A program made the translations under genes and the position numbers. From an uncultured Psychroserpens sp. (GTDB lineage Bacteria > Bacteroidota > Bacteroidia > Flavobacteriales > Flavobacteriaceae): DNA of 64,000 nucleotides. The notes below the pieces were generated by a model. The model worked only from the letters and a program-made list of their open reading frames with translations. It was not told the origin of the DNA and searched no databases. Shown here one piece after another: positions 1 through 8,411 of this stretch; position 1 is the stretch's first letter, and the number at the start of each line of letters is the position of its first letter. The DNA is taken from contig NZ_CANMVN010000002.1 of the NCBI RefSeq assembly GCF_947501425.1, forward strand, positions 310,001-374,000, read 5' to 3'.

Positions 1-152
1 ATTCCAGAGAAAAGGTATTGACATTCAATGAAACCATACGAGATAATGTTTCTGAAGAAGAACTTACCAATTTTTATAAAGTTGCTGAAGTCATTAATAA
101 TATGATTTCAAATAAACAGATATACAATCAAAAAGAACACATTTTAAAATAA
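1..152 (+). CDS. C-terminal end of a MarR-like transcriptional regulator (partial)
   Basis: An open frame enters from the left edge (codons in phase with base 3) and stops with TAA at 150-152, one base before the next ATG. The visible 49 residues are charged and helical, with a run TFNETIRDNVSEEEL followed by an FYKVAEVINNM helix, as in the C-terminal dimerisation helices of MarR-family repressors. The one-base gap to the beta-oxidation operon suggests co-transcription and a role as its acyl-CoA or fatty acid responsive repressor. The DNA-binding domain is outside the window, so the family call rests on a short tail and on context. Confidence 0.55.
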   Translation, partial: SREKVLTFNETIRDNVSEEELTNFYKVAEVINNMISNKQIYNQKEHILK

Positions 153-153
153 G

Positions 154-2562
154 ATGAGTAAACGAAGAATTAAAAAAATAGCCATTATTGGTTCGGGAAT
201 TATGGGAAGCGGTATTGCTTGTCATTTTGCTAATATTGGCGTTGATGTTTTATTATTAGACATCGTACCAAGAGAACTTAACGACAAAGAAAAAGCAAAA
301 GGTTTAACATTAGAAGATAAAGTGGTTAGAAATCGATTAGTTAACGATGCACTAACAGCTTCTATCAAATCTAAACCTGCACCTTTATATCATCCGTCAT
401 TTAAAAATCGAATCACCACAGGAAATCTGGAAGATGATATCGCTAAAGTGAAAGATGTAGATTGGATTATGGAGGTTGTTGTAGAACGATTAGATATCAA
501 GCAACAGGTATTTGAAAAACTTGAAAAATATAGAACTCCTGGAACCTTAATAACATCTAACACGTCTGGTATTCCTATTAAATTCATGAGTGAGGGACGA
601 AGTGAAGATTTCCAGAAGCATTTCTGCGGAACCCACTTTTTTAATCCTGCACGTTACTTAAAACTATTTGAAATTATTCCTGGACCTAAAACTGATGCTT
701 CGGTATTAGAATTTTTGAATGGATATGGTGAGCAATTTTTAGGAAAAACTTCAGTAGTTGCTAAAGACACACCTGCTTTTATAGGAAATAGAATTGGAAT
801 CTTCAGCATCATGAATGTGTTTCATGTTGTGAAAGAGCTAGGTATGACTATAGAAGAAGTTGATAAATTATCTGGCCCTGTAATTGGTCGTCCAAAATCA
901 GCTACATTTAGAACGGTTGATGTTGTTGGTTTAGACACTTTAGTTCATGTAGCCAACGGTATTAAAGACAATTGTCCTAATGACGAACGATTAGAGTTAT
1001 TTACACTCCCAGATTTTATCAATACCATGATGGAAAATAAATGGTTGGGAAGTAAAACTGGTCAGGGATTCTATAAAAAACATGTCTCTGCTGAAGGTAA
1101 AAAGGACATTCTTTCTTTAGACCTTGACACTCTGGAATACAGAGAAAAGAAGCGTGCTAAATTTGCAACATTAGAATTGACTAAAACTATAGACAATGTA
1201 GCAGATCGTTTTAAAGTTCTGGTTAAAGGAAAGGACAAAGCTGGTGAGTTTTATAGAAAACACCTCTCTGCTCTATTTGCTTACGTAACCAATCGTATTC
1301 CTGAAATCACAGAGGAACTTTACAAAATTGATGACGCCATGAAGGCTGGATTTGGTTGGGGACACGGACCGTTCCAAATTTGGGATGCCATTGGTGTAGA
1401 GAAAGGTATAGAAATGATGAAGGCTGAAGGTTTAGAACCTAATGCATGGGTTAATGAAATGCTAGAATCTGGAAGCAAGTCGTTCTATTCTGTAAAAGAT
1501 GGTGCTACATATGCTTACGATATTCCGAAGAAATCTCAGGAAAAAATTCCTGGCCAAGATAGTTTTATCATATTAGATAATATTAGACAATCAAACGAAG
1601 TATTTAAAAATTCTGGTGTTGTTGTTGAAGATCTAGGTGATGGTATTCTTAATGTTGAATTCCAGTCTAAAATGAATACTATTGGTGGTGATGTTCTTGC
1701 TGGCTTAAACAAAGCCATTGATCTCGCAGAAAAAGATTTTGAAGGATTAGTTGTAGGAAATCAAGCCGCAAACTTCTCTGTTGGAGCTAATATTGGTATG
1801 ATCTTTATGATGGCTGCAGAGCAGGAATATGATGAGCTAAATATGGCGATTAAATATTTCCAAGATACTATGATGCGTATGCGCTACTCTTCTATTCCAA
1901 CTATTGCGGCACCTCATGGTATGGCACTTGGTGGTGGATGTGAGTTGTCAATGCATGCTGACAAAGTAGTGGCTGCTGCTGAAACTTACATCGGACTTGT
2001 AGAGTTTGGTGTTGGTGTTATTCCTGGTGGTGGAGGTTCTAAAGAAATGGCTTTAAGAGCACAGGATACCTTCAGAAAAGGAGATGTTGAATTGAACGTA
2101 TTGCAAGAATATTTCTTAACGATTGGTATGGCTAAAGTTGCTACTTCTGCTTACGAGGCTTTTGATCTAGGTATTCTTCAAAAAGGAAAAGATATTGTTG
2201 TTGTTAATAAAGACCGACAAATAGCAACGGCTAAAGCACATGCTAAATTATTAGCCAATGCTGGATATACACAACCTGTAAAACGCAAAGACATTAAAGT
2301 ACTTGGTAAGCAAGCACTTGGTATGTTCTTAGTGGGAACAGATGCTATGGAAGCAAGCCACTACATTAGTGAGCATGACCAAAAAATAGCAAATAAATTG
2401 GCTTATGTTATGGCTGGTGGTGATTTATCAGAACCAACTCTAGTAAGCGAACAATACTTATTAGATCTTGAACGTGAAGCGTTCTTATCGCTGTGTACCG
2501 AACGTAAGACGCTGGAGAGAATTCAGCACATGTTAAAAACTGGAAAACCTTTACGTAATTAA
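154..2562 (+). CDS. fadN: 3-hydroxyacyl-CoA dehydrogenase / enoyl-CoA hydratase (FadN type)
   Basis: Bifunctional beta-oxidation enzyme: hydrates trans-2-enoyl-CoA and oxidises L-3-hydroxyacyl-CoA with NAD. The dehydrogenase comes first: the Rossmann dinucleotide motif is G13-S-G15-I-M-G18, followed by dehydrogenase C-terminal domains to about residue 430. A crotonase domain occupies about 480-700, with the oxyanion-hole stretch MALGGGCELSMHADK and the second catalytic Glu in LVEFGVGVIPGGGG. FadB and FadJ have the reverse order; this order and the length (802 residues) match Bacillus subtilis FadN (YusL). It starts one base after the MarR-like gene and is followed by thiolase and acyl-CoA dehydrogenase genes, the order of B. 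subtilis fadNAE. No signal peptide, so cytoplasmic. Function is confident; the symbol is by domain order and synteny. Confidence 0.93.
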   Translation: MSKRRIKKIAIIGSGIMGSGIACHFANIGVDVLLLDIVPRELNDKEKAKGLTLEDKVVRNRLVNDALTASIKSKPAPLYHPSFKNRITTGNLEDDIAKVKDVDWIMEVVVERLDIKQQVFEKLEKYRTPGTLITSNTSGIPIKFMSEGRSEDFQKHFCGTHFFNPARYLKLFEIIPGPKTDASVLEFLNGYGEQFLGKTSVVAKDTPAFIGNRIGIFSIMNVFHVVKELGMTIEEVDKLSGPVIGRPKSATFRTVDVVGLDTLVHVANGIKDNCPNDERLELFTLPDFINTMMENKWLGSKTGQGFYKKHVSAEGKKDILSLDLDTLEYREKKRAKFATLELTKTIDNVADRFKVLVKGKDKAGEFYRKHLSALFAYVTNRIPEITEELYKIDDAMKAGFGWGHGPFQIWDAIGVEKGIEMMKAEGLEPNAWVNEMLESGSKSFYSVKDGATYAYDIPKKSQEKIPGQDSFIILDNIRQSNEVFKNSGVVVEDLGDGILNVEFQSKMNTIGGDVLAGLNKAIDLAEKDFEGLVVGNQAANFSVGANIGMIFMMAAEQEYDELNMAIKYFQDTMMRMRYSSIPTIAAPHGMALGGGCELSMHADKVVAAAETYIGLVEFGVGVIPGGGGSKEMALRAQDTFRKGDVELNVLQEYFLTIGMAKVATSAYEAFDLGILQKGKDIVVVNKDRQIATAKAHAKLLANAGYTQPVKRKDIKVLGKQALGMFLVGTDAMEASHYISEHDQKIANKLAYVMAGGDLSEPTLVSEQYLLDLEREAFLSLCTERKTLERIQHMLKTGKPLRN

Positions 2563-2570
2563 AATTACTA

Positions 2571-2655
2571 AGCTATTCGCCTTTAGCTATTTGCTATTGG
2601 CAAATTGAATATTAAATCATAATCGCTAGAGGCCAAAAGCTAATAGCCAAAAGCT
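2571..2655. repeat. Intergenic imperfect inverted repeat (REP-like) between fadN and fadA
   Basis: The left arm (about 2571-2601) reads AGCTATTCGCC, TTTAGCTATT, TGCTATTGGC. The right arm (about 2632-2655) reads GCCAAAAGCTAATAGCC, AAAAGC, which is its imperfect reverse complement. Each arm is built from short AGCTATT/AGCTTTTGGC-like units. It could fold in the fadN-fadA transcript and modulate stability, or be one copy of a dispersed repeat family. I see no second copy in this window. Confidence 0.55.
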
Positions 2656-2663
2656 TTAAAAAA

Positions 2664-3854
2664 ATGAAACAAGCATATATAGTAAAAGCATATAGAACTG
2701 CAGTTGGTAAGGCACCCAAAGGAGTATTCCGTTTTAAAAGAGCCGATGAATTAGGCGCTGAGACCATTCAGCATATGATGAAAGAACTACCAAATCTTGA
2801 TGTATCAAGAATTGATGATGTTATCGTAGGAAATGCGATGCCAGAAGGTTCTCAAGGATTGAATATGGCACGATTTATTTCATTAATCGGACTCAATAGT
2901 GTTGATGTTCCAGGTGTAACTGTGAATCGTTTTTGCTCCTCAGGAATTGAAACTATCGGTATTGCTACAGCTAAAATCCAGGCAGGAATGGCAGATTGCA
3001 TTATCGCTGGAGGTTCTGAAAGTATGAGTTCTGTGCCAATGACCGGATTTAAACCAGAATTGAACTACGATACTGTAAAAGCTGGTCATGAAGAGTATTA
3101 TTGGGGAATGGGAAATACAGCTGAAGCTGTTGCAAATCAATTTAATGTCTCACGTGAAGATCAAGATGAATTTGCATATAATTCTCATATGAAAGCTTTA
3201 AGAGCACAAGCTGAAGATCGTTTTCAGGAACAAATTGTACCGATTACAGTGGATCAAACTTATATCGACGAGAACGGGAAAAAAGCTACTAAATCCTATA
3301 CTGTGACCAAAGATGAAGGTCCGCGTAAAGGTACCAACAAAGAAGCTCTGGCAAAATTACGTGCTGTATTTGCTCAAGGTGGAAGTGTTACTGCTGGTAA
3401 CTCTTCTCAAATGAGTGATGGTGCTGCATTTGTTATGGTCATGAGTGAAGATATGGTGAAAGAACTAAATATTGAACCTATTGCACGTTTAGTGAATTAT
3501 GCTGCTGCTGGTGTAGAACCACGTATCATGGGAATCGGACCAGTAAAAGCAATTCCGAAAGCGCTGAAGCAAGCAGGACTGAAACAATCAGATCTGGATT
3601 TAATTGAGCTTAACGAAGCCTTCGCTTCTCAATCCTTAGCTGTGATTAGAGAGCTAGATCTCAATCCTGAAATCATTAATGTTAATGGAGGTGCCATTGC
3701 ACTAGGTCATCCACTAGGTTGTACAGGAGCTAAATTATCTGTGCAATTATTTGATGAAATGCGAAAGCGAGACATGTCTGGAAAATATGGAGCAGTAACC
3801 ATGTGTGTAGGAACTGGACAAGGCGCTTGTGGTATATTCGAATTTTTAAACTAA
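2664..3854 (+). CDS. fadA: Acetyl-CoA C-acyltransferase (3-ketoacyl-CoA thiolase)
   Basis: Thiolytic cleavage of 3-ketoacyl-CoA to acetyl-CoA and a shortened acyl-CoA, the last step of the beta-oxidation cycle. The nucleophile is Cys91 in the motif VNRFCSSGIETIG. The thiolase C-terminal signatures are present: NEAFASQSLAV, the histidine motif GGAIALGHPLGCTGA, and the second active-site cysteine in CVGTGQGACG. The 396-residue length is normal for degradative thiolases. It lies 101 bases after fadN, separated by an inverted repeat, and 25 bases before fadE. All three genes read rightward and probably form one operon. Confidence 0.95.
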   Translation: MKQAYIVKAYRTAVGKAPKGVFRFKRADELGAETIQHMMKELPNLDVSRIDDVIVGNAMPEGSQGLNMARFISLIGLNSVDVPGVTVNRFCSSGIETIGIATAKIQAGMADCIIAGGSESMSSVPMTGFKPELNYDTVKAGHEEYYWGMGNTAEAVANQFNVSREDQDEFAYNSHMKALRAQAEDRFQEQIVPITVDQTYIDENGKKATKSYTVTKDEGPRKGTNKEALAKLRAVFAQGGSVTAGNSSQMSDGAAFVMVMSEDMVKELNIEPIARLVNYAAAGVEPRIMGIGPVKAIPKALKQAGLKQSDLDLIELNEAFASQSLAVIRELDLNPEIINVNGGAIALGHPLGCTGAKLSVQLFDEMRKRDMSGKYGAVTMCVGTGQGACGIFEFLN

Positions 3855-3879
3855 ACAAAGAACAAAACAAAATATAGCG

Positions 3880-5682
3880 ATGGAAACAACAGAAAAAGAT
3901 ATCCTAAGAGGAGGACAATTCTTAGTAAAAGAAACAAAATGCGAGGACGTATTTACTCCTGAAGATTTTTCAGAAGAACAAAACATGATGAAAGATGCGG
4001 TTATGGAATTTAATGACCGTGAAATTATAGCACATAGAGAACGATTTGAAGCTAAAGATTATGCCTTCACTGAAGAATGTATGGTCAAAGCTGGTCAACT
4101 CGGATTCCTTGGTGTTGCAGTTCCTGAAGCCTATGGCGGACTAGGAATGGGATTTGTATCTACAGTACTAACTTGTGATTATATTTCAAGTGGTACTGGT
4201 TCTTTCAGTACTGCCTTTGGTGCGCATACAGGTATTGGAACAATGCCAATCACCTTGTATGGAACTGAAGAGCAAAAGCAAAAATATGTGCCAAAATTAG
4301 CTACTGGCGAATGGTTTGGAGCTTACTGTTTAACTGAACCTGGAGCAGGATCAGATGCCAACTCTGGTAAAACTACTGCTGAATTATCAGCTGATGGAAA
4401 ATCGTATAAGATCAACGGACAAAAAATGTGGATCTCTAATGCTGGTTTCTGTAAGTTATTTATCGTTTTTGCACGTATCGAAGATGATAAAAATATCACC
4501 GGATTTATTGTTGAGAACGATCCGTCTAACGGTATCACAATGGGTGAAGAAGAGCATAAATTAGGAATTCGTGCAAGTTCTACACGTCAGGTATTTTTTA
4601 ATGATACAGTAGTCCCTGTTGAGAACATGCTATCTGAAAGAGGTAACGGTTTTAAAATCGCTATGAACGCCTTAAATGTTGGTCGTATTAAATTAGCTGC
4701 TGCGTGTTTAGATTCGCAAAGACGCTTATTAACTACAGCTGTCAAATATGCAAATGAGCGTAAGCAATTTAAAACGCCAATTGCCGATTTTGGAGCGATT
4801 AAGACTAAGTTAGCTCAAATGGCAACTAGTGCTTATGCTGGTGAATCTGCTACTTATAGAGCATCTAAAAATATCGAAGATCGTATTGCCATTCGTGAAG
4901 CTGCAGGAAATACACATCAGGAAGCAGAACTTAAAGGTGTAGAAGAATATGCTATTGAATGTTCTATCCTAAAAGTGGCTGTTTCAGAAGATGTACAAAA
5001 TTGTGCCGACGAAGGTATTCAAATCTTTGGAGGTATGGGATTCTCTGAAGAAACACCTATGGAAGCGGCATGGAGAGATGCTCGTATTGCACGTATCTAC
5101 GAAGGAACCAATGAAATTAACCGAATGTTAGCCGTTGGTATGCTTGTTAAAAAAGCAATGAAAGGACACGTTGATCTATTAAATCCTGCACAGGCTGTTC
5201 AACAAGAATTGATGGGTATTCCGTCATTTGAAACACCTGATTACTCTGAATTATTTTCAGAAGAAAAAGACATGATTGCTAAGCTTAAAAAAGTCTTTTT
5301 AATGGTAGCTGGTGCTGCCGTTCAAAAATTTGGACCAGATTTAGAAGCACACCAACAATTATTGATTGCTGCAGCAGATATCTTAATTGAGATCTACATG
5401 GCAGAATCAACTATTTTGAGAACAGAGAAAAATGCAAAACGCTTTGGAGAAGATAGTCAGAAAGTACAAATAGCCATGTCAAAACTATACTTGTATAATG
5501 CTGTAAGTATTGTTGAAGGTAAAGGAAAAGAGAGTATCATTTCTTTTGCTGAAGGTGATGAGCAACGTATGATGTTAATGGGACTCAAACGTTTCACAAA
5601 ATATCAAAACTATCCTGATATTGTTGATCTTAGAAATGAGATTGCTGAAAAAGTAAAAGCAGAGAACAAATATTGTTTCTAA
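3880..5682 (+). CDS. fadE: Acyl-CoA dehydrogenase (FadE type, about 600 residues)
   Basis: FAD enzyme for the first oxidation of acyl-CoA to trans-2-enoyl-CoA. The usual domains follow in order: an N-terminal helical domain, the middle beta-domain with YCLTEPGAGSDA (substrate/FAD region, about residue 150), the C-terminal helical domain with LGIRASSTRQVFF and IQIFGGMGFSEETPMEA, and the catalytic Glu in ARIYEGTNEINRM. An extra C-terminal helical region of about 170 residues makes it longer than a short-chain dehydrogenase (about 380) and similar to B. subtilis FadE and mitochondrial VLCAD. Last gene of the operon; a clear terminator follows. Electron acceptor (ETF) genes are not in this window. 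Confidence 0.94.
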   Translation: METTEKDILRGGQFLVKETKCEDVFTPEDFSEEQNMMKDAVMEFNDREIIAHRERFEAKDYAFTEECMVKAGQLGFLGVAVPEAYGGLGMGFVSTVLTCDYISSGTGSFSTAFGAHTGIGTMPITLYGTEEQKQKYVPKLATGEWFGAYCLTEPGAGSDANSGKTTAELSADGKSYKINGQKMWISNAGFCKLFIVFARIEDDKNITGFIVENDPSNGITMGEEEHKLGIRASSTRQVFFNDTVVPVENMLSERGNGFKIAMNALNVGRIKLAAACLDSQRRLLTTAVKYANERKQFKTPIADFGAIKTKLAQMATSAYAGESATYRASKNIEDRIAIREAAGNTHQEAELKGVEEYAIECSILKVAVSEDVQNCADEGIQIFGGMGFSEETPMEAAWRDARIARIYEGTNEINRMLAVGMLVKKAMKGHVDLLNPAQAVQQELMGIPSFETPDYSELFSEEKDMIAKLKKVFLMVAGAAVQKFGPDLEAHQQLLIAAADILIEIYMAESTILRTEKNAKRFGEDSQKVQIAMSKLYLYNAVSIVEGKGKESIISFAEGDEQRMMLMGLKRFTKYQNYPDIVDLRNEIAEKVKAENKYCF

Positions 5683-5718
5683 AATTTAGGCTAATTCAAA
5701 TTTTCTAAACAACTATGA

Positions 5719-5750
5719 AAGCCAATCCACTAACGGGATTGGCTTTTTTT
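5719..5750 (+). terminator. Rho-independent terminator after fadE
   Basis: A perfect 10-bp stem, AAGCCAATCC with GGATTGGCTT, a 7-base loop (5729-5735) and then a run of T to 5750. It ends the fadN-fadA-fadE transcript. Confidence 0.92.
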
Positions 5751-5787
5751 ATTTTACTATCTTTAGAACATTAATCTCCTTTATCAA

Positions 5788-7068
5788 ATGAAACAATACT
5801 TTTTAATTCTATTTACGCTCGTTTTTTCTGTTAGCTTTTCTCAATCCAATACTGAAGTGTTTTTATTCGACATAGAAACTCAGGGTTCAAAAATTGATGT
5901 GAAAAACGGAAAAAACCTCTCAAATAATGAAGGGTATGATAACCAGCCTACATTTCTTAATGATCGCTATATTTTATTCGCATCCACCAGAAACAACCAA
6001 ACAGACATTGCTAAATACGACATGCGCTATGATTCTAAGTCATGGTTGAATTTTTCTGAAGGTGGCGAATACACTCCTCTCAAAATCCCAAATAAAAATG
6101 CTGTATCTGCAGTACGTTTAGATCCAGACGGCAAGCAACGTTTATATACTTACAATATGAGTAATGGCGAATCTAGCGAACTCATAGAAGATATTGTTGT
6201 GGCTTATTACACTTGGTATGATGAACAAACTGTGGTTTCAGCAGTTATTGAAGACGATAATCTAAACTTATATGTGAGTAATCTTGAAGAAGGTAGAAGT
6301 CGAAAATATCAACTTAACGTCGGACGTTCATTTCATAAAATTCCTGGTTCAAATCTAGTGAGTTATATTTCCAAAGAAAATGAAAACAAATGGCAAATAA
6401 AGTCGCTAAATCCAATTTCCGGAACAACAAAAGTAATTGCCAATACTATGGAAGGTGTTGAGGATATATGCTGGTTGAACAGTAAAACCATTCTCTGCGG
6501 AAAAGATAATATACTGTATAAACTCACCTTACAAAAAGACAATAACTGGAAACAAGTTGCCGATTTATCCTCAAGCGGAATCACTAAAATCACACGTTTA
6601 GCAACCAATCCTGAGTCTGATAAATTATTGATTGCAGGAGATATTAGTACAACTACTAGCTCTACACCTACTGATGGTAAAACTACACCTGATGAAACAA
6701 CCACACCAGATGATACAACAACTGAAAGTTCAACTACAGTATCAGATGCAGAAACAATTGTACAAAGAAATTTAGATGCTTATAATGCCAGAGATATTGA
6801 TGCGTTTATGAAAGATTACGCTGATGATGTGAAACTGTATGCCTATCCAAACACCTTACAAACCGATGGTAAGGATGCTATGCGTAAAGGCTATAAGGAT
6901 TGGTTTGACCGCGTACCAGATTTAAGAGCTTACATCAAAAAACGTATTGTTATAGGGAATAAAGTTATTGACGAAGAACAAGTAACGGCTAACGGTCAGG
7001 TTTTTAATGCTGTTGCTATTTACGAAGTTGAAAATGGCAAGATTCTAAAAGTAACTTTTATTCAATAA
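5788..7068 (+). CDS. Secreted PD40-like beta-propeller protein with C-terminal SnoaL-like domain
   Basis: The 426-residue protein starts with a Sec signal peptide (MKQYFLILFTLVFSVSFSQ). The first 290 residues resemble the TolB/PD40 propeller class: repeats such as NQPTFLNDRYILFASTRNNQTDIAKYD and a regular series of W-, Y- and D-rich blades. A Thr/Pro/Asp-rich linker follows (about 292-325), typical of exposed spacers. The last 105 residues look like an NTF2/SnoaL domain (ETIVQRNLDAYNARDIDAF, then YADDVKLYAYP). SnoaL domains are small alpha+beta cones that bind or transform small ligands; the substrate cannot be read. It probably acts in the periplasm. The domain pairing is unusual and may reflect gene fusion. 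Confidence 0.7.
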   Translation: MKQYFLILFTLVFSVSFSQSNTEVFLFDIETQGSKIDVKNGKNLSNNEGYDNQPTFLNDRYILFASTRNNQTDIAKYDMRYDSKSWLNFSEGGEYTPLKIPNKNAVSAVRLDPDGKQRLYTYNMSNGESSELIEDIVVAYYTWYDEQTVVSAVIEDDNLNLYVSNLEEGRSRKYQLNVGRSFHKIPGSNLVSYISKENENKWQIKSLNPISGTTKVIANTMEGVEDICWLNSKTILCGKDNILYKLTLQKDNNWKQVADLSSSGITKITRLATNPESDKLLIAGDISTTTSSTPTDGKTTPDETTTPDDTTTESSTTVSDAETIVQRNLDAYNARDIDAFMKDYADDVKLYAYPNTLQTDGKDAMRKGYKDWFDRVPDLRAYIKKRIVIGNKVIDEEQVTANGQVFNAVAIYEVENGKILKVTFIQ

Positions 7069-7151
7069 ATCTATAAAAAAACTAAAAATGTGTCCTTAAA
7101 AACATAACTTCATACGTCTAGTTATTATAAGACATACAATTACATTATAAC

Positions 7152-7643
7152 ATGAAATATTTATTTATCATTACCGCATTGCTCTGTTTTTCTGGATGGT
7201 CTCAAAACGAAACCGAAACTAAAACACAGGATTCACTGGCACCAAAGCTTGAAAACATCAAATGGATTTCAGGAAACTGGAAGGGTGAAGCTTTTGGTGG
7301 TCAAACTGAAGAGAATTGGAGTGAACCATCAGGTGGCTCAATGATGGCGACCTTTAAATTGATTAATGATGGTCAAGTGTCTTTTTATGAAATAGAGATT
7401 ATAAGAGAGATTGAAAATTCGCTTGTACTGCAGTTGAAACATTTTGATAATGATCTCAAAGGATGGGAAACAAAAAATGAAACTGTTGACTTTCCGCTAA
7501 AAAAAATTACACCAACACAAGTGATCTTTGAAGGTATGAGTTTTGAGAAAGTGAGCGATACTGAAATGAATGTATATGTAGATATCAAAAATGAAGAAGG
7601 CCATACAGAAATGGTGAAATTCAATTATAAGAAAAGTCCATGA
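7152..7643 (+). CDS. Secreted DUF6265-like protein
   Basis: A 163-residue protein with a Sec signal peptide ending near GWSQ. The mature part carries the pattern LENIKWISGNWKGEAFGG and then EENWSEPSGGSMMATFK, which I recognise from the DUF6265 family of small lipocalin-like beta-barrels. Function is unknown. Its stop overlaps the start of the next gene by four bases (ATGA), so the two are translationally coupled. It is probably exported to the periplasm or outer membrane. Confidence 0.7.
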   Translation: MKYLFIITALLCFSGWSQNETETKTQDSLAPKLENIKWISGNWKGEAFGGQTEENWSEPSGGSMMATFKLINDGQVSFYEIEIIREIENSLVLQLKHFDNDLKGWETKNETVDFPLKKITPTQVIFEGMSFEKVSDTEMNVYVDIKNEEGHTEMVKFNYKKSP

Positions 7644-8392
7644 AAAACTTTCTGAGTTTTGTCCTCATTGTTATATCTCTTATTGGCTGTAACAGTAAAA
7701 TATCTAAAGAAGAGTCTTTAAAGTCTGATAAACAGCTTTTACAAATCAAACACGCAAAAACTGCGCCTGTAATAGATGGCATAGCTAATGAGGCAATTTG
7801 GGAGACATCTGCTTGGTATCCTTTAGATCAGGTTTGGTTGGGTGGAGCTTTAAATTCTGAAGATTTTCAAGGTAGATATAAACTCACATGGACTGAAGAT
7901 GCGCTTTTCCTTTTAGCTGAAATTAAAGATGATATCCTCCTCGATAAAGAATCAGACCCTTTAACAGCATGGTGGGACGATGATTGTCTTGAAATTTTTA
8001 TAGATGAAGATAATAGTGGTGGTGATCATCAATATACACACAATGCTTTTGCCTATCATGTAGCACTTGATGGAAATGTGGTAGACATGTCCCCTTCGGA
8101 AAAAGGAAAACTTTACAATTCGCATATAGAATCTAAAAGAATAACAACTAACAACATCTCGATTTGGGAAGTAAAAATCATGGTATTTGATGACACCTAC
8201 AGTGAGGTTATTGTAAGCACACCTGTAAAATTAAAAGCCGATAAAAAAATTGGATTTGCTTTAGCCTATTGCGATAATGACACCAGTGCACATCGAGAAC
8301 ACTTCATTGGGTCTATTACAGTTGAAGGTGAAGATAAAAACAGAGGTTGGATAGATGCAGATATTTTCGGAACTTTAGAACTCACAAAATAA
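7640..8392 (+). CDS. Lipoprotein with CBM9-like carbohydrate-binding fold
   Basis: A 250-residue lipoprotein: the signal ends in the lipobox LIGC (Cys about 17). The mature region matches the CBM9-like / DOMON-type sugar-binding family: APVIDGIANEAIWETSAWYPL, then KLTWTEDALFLLAEIKDD, WWDDDCLEIFIDEDNSGG, and a C-terminal block with IGFALAYCDND and a conserved WIDADIFGTLEL ending. No catalytic domain is attached. It probably binds saccharide at the cell envelope. The four-base overlap with the DUF6265-like gene suggests they function together, but no other polysaccharide-utilisation genes are adjacent. Confidence 0.78.
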   Translation: MKNFLSFVLIVISLIGCNSKISKEESLKSDKQLLQIKHAKTAPVIDGIANEAIWETSAWYPLDQVWLGGALNSEDFQGRYKLTWTEDALFLLAEIKDDILLDKESDPLTAWWDDDCLEIFIDEDNSGGDHQYTHNAFAYHVALDGNVVDMSPSEKGKLYNSHIESKRITTNNISIWEVKIMVFDDTYSEVIVSTPVKLKADKKIGFALAYCDNDTSAHREHFIGSITVEGEDKNRGWIDADIFGTLELTK

Positions 8393-8411
8393 TAGCAATT
8401 ACTCACATATT

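Noticed and set aside
6363-6704. Antisense frame opposite the propeller-SnoaL gene
   Set aside because: Val/Ser-rich shadow of the Thr/Asp linker on the other strand; no supporting context.
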